Both the position numbers and the translations under genes were made by a program. Under the pieces are notes generated by a model that searched no databases, was not told the DNA's origin, and saw nothing but the letters and a program-made list of their open reading frames with translations. A stretch of 64,000 nucleotides of DNA from NCBI GenBank assembly GCA_963082975.1, contig OY720350.1, positions 5,060,597 through 5,124,596 of the forward strand, given 5' to 3'. How positions within the stretch are numbered: position 1 is the first letter of the stretch; each line of letters starts with the position of its first letter. Of the stretch, positions 51,461-63,200 are shown one piece after another. Origin of the DNA: Labia minor. Its lineage: Eukaryota > Arthropoda > Insecta > Dermaptera > Spongiphoridae.

Positions 51461-52435
51461 TTCATAGAGAGAACGTTCTTTTTTAAAACAATTATAGGGA
51501 AAAATACTACTTTTGTAATTAATAGGGATAAAATTATCTTTAATATATTTTTTTATTCATTTTCTGATTCTAAAGCCAAATAAATTCATATTTCACCGAT
51601 TTCTTAAATATTTTCATTGATTTCATAGAGAGAACGTTCTTTTTTAAAACAATTATAGGGAAAAATACTACTTTTGTAATTAATAGGGATAAAATTATCT
51701 TTAATATATTTTTTTATTCATTTTCTGATTCGAAAGCCAAATAAATTCATATTTCACCGATTTCTTAAATATTTTAATTGATTTCATAGAGAGAACGTTC
51801 TTTTTTAAAACAATTATAGGGAAAAATACTACTTTTGTAATTAATAGGGATAAAATTATCTTTAATATATTTTTTTATTCATTTTCTGATTCTAAAGCCA
51901 AAAAAATTCATATTTCACCGATTTCTTAAATATTTTCATTAATTTCATAGAGAGAACGTTCTTTTTTAAAACAATTATAGGGAAAAATACTACTTTTGTA
52001 ATTAATAGGGATAAAATTATCTTTAATATATTTTTTTATTCATTTTCTGATTCGAAAGCCAAATAAATTCATATTTCACCGATTTCTTAAATATTTTCAT
52101 TGATTTCATAGAGAGAACGTTCTTTTTTAAAACAATTATAGGGAAAAATACTACTTTTGTAATTAATAGGGATAAAATTATCTTTAATATATTTTTTTAT
52201 TCATTTTCTGATTCGAAAGCCAAATAAATTCATATTTCACCGATTTCTTAAATATTTTCATTGATTTCATAGAGAGAACGTTCTTTTTTAAAACAATTAT
52301 AGGGAAAAATACTACTTTTGTAATTAATAGGGATAAAATTATCTTTAATATATTTTTTTATTCATTTTCTGATTCGAAAGCCAAATAAATTCATATTTCA
52401 CCGATTTCTTAAATATTTTCATTGATTTCATAGAG
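51461..52435 (+). repeat. Island of ttcgaaag monomers
   Basis: gattcgaaagcc appears at about 51727, 52051, 52211 and 52372, among A monomers of ttt type, with one ttcattaattt tail near 51940. These three marks together otherwise define 17.4-23.0 kb, about 29 kb away. All surrounding monomers have gattct. No one-base indels are seen here, unlike in the left-hand block. Confidence 0.85.
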
Positions 52436-53720
52436 AGAACGTTCTTTTTTAAAACAATTATAGGGAAAAATACTACTTTTGTAATTAATAGGGATAAAAT
52501 TATCTTTAATATATCATTTTATTCATTTTCTGATTCTAAAGCCAAATAAATTCATATTTCACCGATTTCTTAAATATTTTCATTGATTTCATAGAGATCA
52601 AAGTTATTTTCAAAAATATTAATCGGATTATACTACTTTTTTAATTACGAGGTATAAATTTATCTTTTATATATCATTTTATTCATTTTCTGATTCTAAA
52701 GCCAAATAAATTCATATTTTACCGATTTCTTAAATATTTTAATTGATTCATATAGATCAAAGTTATTTTCTACAAATATTAATCGGATAATACTACTTTT
52801 GTAATTAATAGGGATAAAATTATCTTTTATATATCATTTTATCCATTTTCTGATTCTAAAGCCAAATAAATTCATATTTCACCGATTTCTTAAATATTTT
52901 CATTGATTTCATAGAGAGAACGTTCTTTTTTAAAACAATTATAGGGAAAAATACTACTTTTGTAATTAATAGGGATAAAATTATCTTTAATATATCATTT
53001 TATTCATTTTCTGATTCTAAAGCCAAATAAATTCATATTTCACCGATTTCTTAAATATTTGCCTTGATTTCATAGAGAGAACGTTCTTTTTTAAAACAAT
53101 TATAGGGAAAAATACTACTTTTGTAATTAATAGGGATAAAATTATCTTTAATATATCATTTTATCCATTTTCTGATTCTAAAGCCAAATAAATTCATATT
53201 TCACCGATTTCTTAAATATTTGCCTTGATTTCATAGAGAGAAGGTTCTTTTTTAAAACAATTATAGGGAAAAATACTACTTTTGTAATTAATAGGGATAA
53301 AATTATCTTTAATATATCATTTTATTCATTTTCTGATTCTAAAGCCAAATAAATTCATATTTCACCGATTTCTTAAATATTTTCATTGATTTCATAGAGA
53401 GAACGTTCTTTTTTAAAACAATTATAGGGAAAAATACTACTTTTGTAATTAATAGGGATAAAATTATCTTTAATATATCATTTTATTCATTTTCTGATTC
53501 TAAAGCCAAATAAATTCATATTTCACCGATTTCTTAAATATTTTCATTGATTTCATTGAGATCAAAGTTATTTTCAAAAATATTAATCGGATTATACTAC
53601 TTTTTTAATTACGAGGTATAAATTTATCTTTTATATATCATTTTATTCATTTTCTGATTCTAAAGCCAAATAAATTCATATTTTACCGATTTCTTAAATA
53701 TTTTAATTGATTCATATAGA
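52436..53720 (+). repeat. B-C-A block with the gaaggttc head, copy 3 of 3
   Basis: B (52598), C (52757), A, A gccttg, A with atccatt and gccttg, gaaggttc-headed monomer (53240), A, B preceded by cattgaga (53562). The gaaggttc head and that B both lie 7230 bp from copy 2. It differs from copies 1 and 2 in having tattcatt after the gaaggttc head and a normal gaacgttc head in the next monomer. Confidence 0.85.
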
Positions 53721-56700
53721 TCAAAGTTATTTTCTACAAATATTAATCGGATAATACTACTTTTGTAATTAATAGGGATAAAATTATCTTTTATATATCA
53801 TTTTATCCATTTTCTGATTCTAAAGCCAAATAAATTCATATTTCACCGATTTCTTAAATATTTGCATTGATTTCATAGAGAGAACGTTCTTTTTTAAAAC
53901 AATTATAGGGAAAAATACTACTTTTGTAATTAATAGGGATAAAATTATCTTTAATATATTTTTTTATTCATTTTCTGATTCTAAAGACAAATAAATTCAT
54001 ATTTCACCGATTTCTTAAATATTTGCATTGATTTCATAGAGATCAAAGTTATTTTCAAAAATATTAATCGGATTATACTACTTTTTTAATTACGAGGTAT
54101 AAATTTATCTTTTATATATCATTTTATTCATTTTCTGATTCTAAAGCTAAATAAATTCATATTTTACCGATTTCTTAAATATTTTAATTGATTCATATAG
54201 ATCAAAGTTATTTTCTACAAATATTAATCGGATAATACTACTTTTGTAATTAATAGGGATAAAATTATCTTTTATATATCATTTTATCCATTTTCTGATT
54301 CTAAAGCCAAATAAATTCATATTCCACCGATTTCTTAAATATTTGCATTGATTTCATAGAGAGAACGTTCTTTTTTAAAACAATTATAGGGAAAAATACT
54401 ACTTTTGTAATTAATAGGGATAAAATTTTCTTTAATATATTTTTTTATTCATTTTCTGATTCTAAAGCCAAATAAATTCATATTTCACCGATTTCTTAAA
54501 TATTTGCATTGATTTCATAAAGAGAACGTTCTTTTTTAAAACAATTATAGGGAAAAATACTACTTTTGTAATTAATAGGGATAAAATTATCTTTAATATA
54601 TCATTTTATTCATTTTCTGATTCTAAAGCCAAATAAATTCATATTTCACCGATTTCTTAAATATTTTCATTGATTTCATAGAGAGAACGTTCTTTTTTAA
54701 AACATTTATAGGGAAAAATACTACTTTTGTAATTAATAGGGATAAAATTATCTTTAATATATTTTTTTATTCATTTTCTGATTCTAAAGCCAAATAAATT
54801 CATATTTCAGCGATTTCTTAAATATTTTCATTGATTTCATAGAGATCAAAGTTATTTTCAAAAATATTAATCGGATTATACTACTTTTTTAATTACGAGG
54901 TATAAATTTATCTTTTATATATCATTTTATTCATTTTCTCATTCTAAAGGCAAATAAATTCATATTTTACCGATTTCTTAAATATTTTAATTGATTCATA
55001 TAGATCAAAGTTATTTTCTACAAATATTAATCGGATAATACTACTTTTGTAATTAATAGGGATAAAATTATCTTTTATATATCATTTTATCCATTTTCTG
55101 ATTCTAAAGCCAAATAAATTCATATTTCACCGATTTCTTAAATATTTGCATTGATTTCATAGAGAGAACGTTCTTTTTTAAAACAATTATAGGGAAAAAT
55201 ACTACTTTTGTAATTAATAGGGATAAAATTATCTTTAATATATTTTTTTATTCATTTTCTGATTCTAAAGCCAAATAAATTCATATTTCACCGATTTCTT
55301 AAATATTTGCATTGATTTCATAGAGAAAACGTTCTTTTTTAAAACAATTATAGGGAAAAATACTACTTTTGTAATTAATAGGGATAAAATTTTCTTTAAT
55401 ATATTTTTTTATTCATTTTCTGATTCTAAAGCCAAATAAATTCATATTTCACCGATTTCTTAAATATTTTCATTCATTTCATAAAGAGAACGTTCTTTTT
55501 TAAAACAATTATAGGGAAAAATACTACTTTTGTAATTAATAGGGATAAAATTATCTTTAATATATCATTTTATTCATTTTCTGATTCTAAAGCCAAAAAA
55601 ATTCATATTTCACCGATTTCTTAAATATTTTCATTGATTTCATAGAGAGAACGTTCTTTTTTAAAACAATTATAGGGAAAAATACTACTTTTGTAATTAA
55701 TAGGGATAAAATTATCTTTAATATATTTTTTTATTCATTTTCTGATTCTAAAGCCAAATAAATTCATATTTCACCGATTTCTTAAATATTTTCATTCATT
55801 TCATAAAGAGAACGTTCTTTTTTAAAACAATTATAGGGAAAAATACTACTTTTGTAATTAATAGGGATAAAATTATCTTTAATATATCATTTTATTCATT
55901 TTCTGATTCTAAAGCCAAAAAAATTCATATTTCACCGATTTCTTAAATATTTGCATTGATTTCATAGAGAGAACGTTCTTTTTTAAAACAATTATAGGGA
56001 AAAATACTACTTTTGTAATTAATAGGGATAAAATTATCTTTAATATATCATTTTATTCATTTTCTGATTCTAAAGCCAAAAAAATTCATATTTCACCGAT
56101 TTCTTAAATATTTTCATTGATTTCATAGAGAGAACGTTCTTTTTTAAAACAATTATAGGGAAAAATACTACTTTTGTAATTAATAGGGATAAAATTATCT
56201 TTAATATATTTTTTTATTCATTTTCTGATTCTAAAGCCAAATAAATTCATATTTCACCGATTTCTTAAATATTTTCATTCATTTCATAGAGATCAAAGTT
56301 ATTTTCAAAAATATTAATCGGATTATACTACTTTTTTAATTACGAGGTATAAATTTATCTTTTATATATCATTTTATTCATTTTCTGATTCTAAAGCCAA
56401 ATAAATTCATATTTCACCGATTTCTTAAATATTTGCCTTGATTTCATAGAGAGAACGTTCTTTTTTAAAACAATTATAGGGAAAAATACTACTTTTGTAA
56501 TTAATAGGGATAAAATTATCTTTAATATATCATTTTATTCATTTTCTGATTCTAAAGCCAAATAAATTCATATTTCACCGATTTCTTAAATATTTTCATT
56601 GATTTCATAGAGAGAACGTTCTTTTTTAAAACAATTATAGGGAAAAATACTACTTTTGTAATTAATAGGGATAACATTATCTTTAATATATTTTTTTATT

Positions 56701-56933
56701 CATTTTCTGATTCTAAAGCCAAATAAATTCATATTTCACCGATTTCTTAAATATTTTCATTGATTTCATAGAGATCAAAGTTATTTTCAAAAATATTAAT
56801 CGGATTATACTACTTTTATAATTACGAGGTATAAATTTATCTTTTATATATCATTTTATTCATTTTCTGATTCTAAAGCAAAATAAATTCATATTTCACC
56901 GATTTCTTAAATTATTTCATTGATTTCATAGAG
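53721..56933 (+). repeat. Mixed A/B/C stretch
   Basis: C (53720), A with attctaaagacaa (about 53988), B (54041, with aaagctaaat), C (about 54200), A with attccaccg, aaaattttc monomers, B (54845, ctcattctaaaggc), C (55005), and the aaacgttc/ttcattcattt series, with that tail repeated near 55466, 55790 and 56271. B at 56773 has cttttataattacgag and aaagcaaaataa, a pair of private marks that reappears at about 60990-61055. Confidence 0.75.
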
Positions 56934-58690
56934 AGAACGTTCTTTTTTAAAACAATTATAGGGAAAAATACTACTTTTGTAATTAATAGGGATAAAATTA
57001 TCTTTTATATATCATTTTATTCATTTTCTCATTCTAAAGCCAAATAAATTCATATTTTACCGATTTCTTAAATATTTTAATTGATTCATATAGATCAAAG
57101 TTATTTTCTACAAATATTAATCGGATAATACTACTTTTGTAATTAATAGGGATAAAATTATCTTTTATATATCATTTTATCCATTTTCTGATTCTAAAGC
57201 CAAATAAATTCATATTTCACCGATTTCTTAAATATTTTCCTTGATTTCATAGAGATCAAAGTTATTTTCAAAAATATTAATCGGATTATACTACTTTTTT
57301 AATTACGAGGTATAAATTTATCTTTTATATATCATTTTATTCATTTTCTGATTCTAAAGCCAAATAAATTCATATTTCACCGATTTCTTAAATTATTTCA
57401 TTGATTTCATAGAGAGAACGTTCTTTTTTAAAACAATTATAGGGAAAAATACTACTTTTGTAATTAATAGGGATAAAATTATCTTTAATATATCATTTTA
57501 TTCATTTTCTGATTCTAAAGCCAAATAAATTCATATTTCACCGATTTCTTAAATATTTTCATTGATTTCATAGAGAGAACGTTCTTTTTTAAAACAATTA
57601 TAGGGAAAAATACTACTTTTGTAATTAATAGGGATAAAATTATCTTTAATATATCATTTTATTCATTTTCTGATTCTAAAGCCAAATAAATTCATATTTC
57701 ACCGATTTCTTAAATATTTTCATTGATTTCATAAAGATCAAAGTTATTTTCAAAAATATTAATCGGATTATACTACTTTTTTAATTACGAGGTATAAATT
57801 TATCTTTTATATATCATTTTATTCATTTTCTGATTCTAAAGCCAAATAAATTCATATTTCACCGATTTCTTAAATATTTTCATTGATTTCATAAAGATCA
57901 AAGTTATTTTCAAAAATATTAATCGGATTATACTACTTTTTTAATTACGAGGTATAAATTTATCTTTTATATATCATTTTATTCATTTTCTGATTCTAAA
58001 GCCAAATAAATTCATATTTCACCGATTTCTTAAATTATTTCATTGATTTCATAGAGAGAACGTTCTTTTTTAAAACAATTATAGGGAAAAATACTACTTT
58101 TGTAATTAATAGGGATAAAATTATCTTTAATATATCATTTTATTCATTTTCTGATTCTAAAGCCAAATAAATTCATATTTCACCGATTTTTTAAATATTT
58201 TCATTGATTTCATAGAGAGAACGTTCTTTTTTAAAACAATTATAGGGAAAAATACTACTTTTGTAATTAATAAGGATAAAATTATCTTTAATATATCATT
58301 TTATTCATTTTCTGATTCTAAAGCCAAATAAATTCATATTTCACCGATTTCTTAAATATTTTCATTGATTTCTTAGAGATCAAAGTTATTTTCAAAAATA
58401 TTAATCGGATTATACTACTTTTTTAATTACGAGGTATAAATTTATCTTTTATATATCATTTTATTCATTTTCTGATTCTAAAGCCAAATAAATTCATATT
58501 TCACCGATTTCTTAAATATTTTCATTGATTTCATAGAGAGAACGTTCTTTTTTAAAACAATTATAGGGAAAAATACTACTTTTGTAATTAATAGGGATAA
58601 AATTATCTTTAATATATTTTTTTATTCATTTTCCGATTTTAAAGCCAAATAAATTCATATTTCACCGATTTCTTAAATATTTTCATTGAT
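56934..58690 (+). repeat. Long-range duplication block, copy 2 of 3
   Basis: Same order as 49256-51460 but without the extra B-C-A trimer: hybrid A, C (57095), ttccttg, B with cttaaattatttcattg, A, A, B and B after cataaaga (57738, 57898), aataaggat (about 58268), tcttagagat (58371), B, A with ccgatttt. Matches 61593 onward with offset 4659 bp. Confidence 0.88.
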
Positions 58691-61592
58691 TTCATAGAGA
58701 GAACGTTCTTTTTTAAAACAATTATAGGGAAAAATACTACTTTTGTAATTAATAGGGATAAAATTATCTTTAATATATTTTTTTATTCATTTTCTGATTC
58801 TAAAGCCAAATAAATTCATATTTCACCGATTTCTTAAATATTTTCATTGATTTCATAGAGATCAAAGTTATTTTCAAAAATATTAATCGGATTATACTAC
58901 TTTTTTAATTACGAGGTATAAATTTATCTTTTATATATCATTTTATTCATTTTCTCATTCTAAAGCCAAATAAATTCATATTTTACCGATTTCTTAAATA
59001 TTTTAATTGATTTCATAGAGAGAACATTCTTTTTTAAAACAATTATAGGGAAAAATACTACTTTTGTAATTAATAGGGATAAAATTATCTTTAATATATC
59101 ATTTTATTCATTTTCTGATTCTAAAGCCAAATAAATTCATATTTCACCGATTTCTTAAATATTTTCATTGATTTCATAGAGATCAAAGTTATTTTCAAAA
59201 ATATTAATCGGATTATACTACTTTTTTAATTACGAGGTATAAATTTATCTTTTATATATCATTTTATTCATTTTCTCATTCTAAAGCCAAATAAATTCAT
59301 ATTTTACCGATTTCTTAAATATTTTAATTGATTTCATAGAGAGAACGTTCTTTTTTAAAACAATTATAGGGAAAAATACTACTTTTGTAATTAATAGGGA
59401 TAAAATTATCTTTAATATATTTTTTTATTCATTTTCTGATTCTAAAGCCAAATAAATTCATATTTCACCGATTTCTTAAATATTTTCATTGATTTCATAG
59501 AGAGAACGTTCTTTTTTAAAACAATTATAGGGAAAAATACTACTTTTGTAATTAATAGGGATAAAATTATCTTTAATATATTTTTTTATTCATTTTCTGA
59601 TTCTAAAGCCAAATAAATTCATATTTCACCGATTTCTTAAATATTTTCATTGATTTCATAGAGATCAAAGTTATTTTCAAAAATATTAATCGGATTATAC
59701 TACTTTTTTAATTACGAGGTATAAATTTATCTTTTATATATCATTTTATTCATTTTCTGATTCTAAAGCCAAATAAATTCATATTTCACCGATTTCTTAA
59801 ATTATTTCATTGATTTCATAGAGAGAACGTTCTTTTTTAAAACAATTATAGGGAAAAATACTACTTTTGTAATTAATATGGATAAAATTATCTTTAATAT
59901 ATTTTTTTATTCATTTTCTGATTCTAAAGCCAAATAAATTCATATTTCACCGATTTCTTAAATATTTGCATTGATTTCATAGAGAGAACGTTCTTTTTTA
60001 AAACAATTATAGGGAAAAATACTACTTTTGTAATTAATAGGGATAAAATTATCTTTAATATATCATTTTATTCATTTTCTGATTCTAAAGCCAAATAAAT
60101 TCATATTTCACCGATTTCTTAAATATTTGCATTGATTTCATAGAGAGAACGTTCTTTTTTAAAACAATTATAGGGAAAAATACTACTTTTGTAATTAATA
60201 GGGATAAAATTATCTTTAATATATCATTTTATTCATTTTCTGATTCTAAAGCCAAAAAAATTCATATTTCACCGATTTCTTAAATATTTTCATTGATTTC
60301 ATAGAGAGAACGTTCTTTTTTAAAACAATTATAGGGAAAAATACTACTTTTGTAATTAATAGGGATAAAATTATCTTTAATATATTTTTTTATTCATTTT
60401 CTGATTCTAAAGCCAAATAAATTCATATTTCACCGATTTCTTAAATATTTTCATTGATTTCATAGAGATCAAAGTTATTTTCAAAAATATTAATCGGATT
60501 ATACTACTTTTTTAATTACGAGGTATAAATTTATCTTTTATATATCATTTTATTCATTTTCTCATTCTAAAGCCAAATAAATTCATATTTTACCGATTTC
60601 TTAAATATTTTAATTGATTTCATAGAGAGAACGTTCTTTTTTAAAACAATTATAGGGAAAAATACTACTTTTGTAATTAATAGGGATAAAATTATCTTTA
60701 ATATATTTTTTTATTCATTTTCTGATTCTAAAGCCAAATAAATTCATATTTCACCGATTTCTTAAATATTTTCATTGATTTCATAGAGAGAACGTTCTTT
60801 TTTAAAACAATTATAGGGAAAAATACTACTTTTGTAATTAATAGGGATAAAATTATCTTTAATATATCATTTTATTCATTTTCTGATTCTAAAGCCAAAT
60901 AAATTCATATTTCACCGATTTCTTAAATATTTTCATTGATTTCATAGAGATCAAAGTTATTTTCAAAAATATTAATCGGATTATACTACTTTTATAATTA
61001 CGAGGTATAAATTTATCTTTTATATATCATTTTATTCATTTTCTGATTCTAAAGCAAAATAAATTCATATTTCACCGATTTCTTAAATTATTTCATTGAT
61101 TTCATAGAGAGAACGTTCTTTTTTAAAACAATTATAGGGAAAAATACTACTTTTGTAATTAATAGGGATAAAATTATCTTTAATATATCATTTTATTCAT
61201 TTTCTGATTCTAAAGCCAAATAAATTCATATTTCACCGATTTCTTAAATATTTTCATTGATTTCATAGAGAGAACGTTCTTTTTTAAAACAATTATAGGG
61301 AAAAATACTACTTTTGTAATTAATAGGGATAAAATTATCTTTAATATATCATTTTATTCATTTTCTGATTCTAAAGCCAAATAAATTCATATTTCACCGA
61401 TTTCTTAAATATTTTCATTGATTTCATAGAGAGAACGTTCTTTTTTAAAACAATTATAGGGAAAAATACTACTTTTGTAATTAATAGGGATAAAATTATC
61501 TTTAATATATCATTTTATTCATTTTCTGATTCTAAAGCCAAATAAATTCATATTTCACCGATTTCTTAAATATTTTCATCGATTTCATAGAG
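58691..61592 (+). repeat. Mixed A/B stretch with rare C
   Basis: B at about 58860, 59190, 59664, 60468 and 60951 separated by one to several A monomers. Two B copies with ctcattct and tail ttaattgatttcatagaga lead straight into A rather than C. The gaacattc head near 59030 loses the palindrome; aatatggat recurs near 59875. B at 60951 repeats the private marks of 56773 at offset 4176 bp, after which three extra A monomers (483 bp) occur. Confidence 0.75.
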
Positions 61593-63200
61593 AGAACGTT
61601 CTTTTTTAAAACAATTATAGGGAAAAATACTACTTTTGTAATTAATAGGGATAAAATTATCTTTTATATATCATTTTATTCATTTTCTCATTCTAAAGCC
61701 AAATAAATTCATATTTTACCGATTTCTTAAATATTTTAATTGATTCATATAGATCAAAGTTATTTTCTACAAATATTAATCGGATAATACTACTTTTGTA
61801 ATTAATAGGGATAAAATTATCTTTTATATATCATTTTATCCATTTTCTGATTCTAAAGCCAAATAAATTCATATTTCACCGATTTCTTAAATATTTTCCT
61901 TGATTTCATAGAGATCAAAGTTATTTTCAAAAATATTAATCGGATTATACTACTTTTTTAATTACGAGGTATAAATTTATCTTTTATATATCATTTTATT
62001 CATTTTCTGATTCTAAAGCCAAATAAATTCATATTTCACCGATTTCTTAAATTATTTCATTGATTTCATAGAGAGAACGTTCTTTTTTAAAACAATTATA
62101 GGGAAAAATACTACTTTTGTAATTAATAGGGATAAAATTATCTTTAATATATCATTTTATTCATTTTCTGATTCTAAAGCCAAATAAATTCATATTTCAC
62201 CGATTTCTTAAATATTTTCATTGATTTCATAGAGAGAACGTTCTTTTTTAAAACAATTATAGGGAAAAATACTACTTTTGTAATTAATAGGGATAAAATT
62301 ATCTTTAATATATCATTTTATTCATTTTCTGATTCTAAAGCCAAATAAATTCATATTTCACCGATTTCTTAAATATTTTCATTGATTTCATAAAGATCAA
62401 AGTTATTTTCAAAAATATTAATCGGATTATACTACTTTTTTAATTACGAGGTATAAATTTATCTTTTATATATCATTTTATTCATTTTCTGATTCTAAAG
62501 CCAAATAAATTCATATTTCACCGATTTCTTAAATATTTTCATTGATTTCATAAAGATCAAAGTTATTTTCAAAAATATTAATCGGATTATACTACTTTTT
62601 TAATTACGAGGTATAAATTTATCTTTAATATATCATTTTATTCATTTTCTGATTCTAAAGCCAAATAAATTCATATTTCACCGATTTCTTAAATATTTGC
62701 ATTGATTTCATAGAGAGAACGTTCTTTTTTAAAACAATTATAGGGAAAAATACTACTTTTGTAATTAATAGGGATAAAATTATCTTTAATATATCATTTT
62801 ATTCATTTTCTGATTCTAAAGCCAAATAAATTCATATTTCACCGATTTTTTAAATATTTTCATTGATTTCATAGAGAGAACGTTCTTTTTTAAAACAATT
62901 ATAGGGAAAAATACTACTTTTGTAATTAATAAGGATAAAATTATCTTTAATATATCATTTTATTCATTTTCTGATTCTAAAGCCAAATAAATTCATATTT
63001 CACCGATTTCTTAAATATTTTCATTGATTTCTTAGAGATCAAAGTTATTTTCAAAAATATTAATCGGATTATACTACTTTTTTAATTACGAGGTATAAAT
63101 TTATCTTTTATATATCATTTTATTCATTTTCCGATTTTAAAGCCAAATAAATTCATATTTCACCGATTTCTTAAATATTTTCATTGATTTCATAGAGAGA
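61593..63200 (+). repeat. Long-range duplication block, copy 3 of 3
   Basis: Hybrid A with atcttttatatatc and ctcattct, C (61754), ttccttg, B with cttaaattatttcattg, A, A, B and B after cataaaga, A, ttttttaaat monomer, aataaggat (about 62930), tcttagagat (63030), B. Offset from copy 2 is 4659 bp. The second cataaaga B (about 62556) switches to atctttaatatatc partway through and is followed by a gcattg tail. The final B carries ccgatttt, which in copy 2 sits in the next A. Confidence 0.87.
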
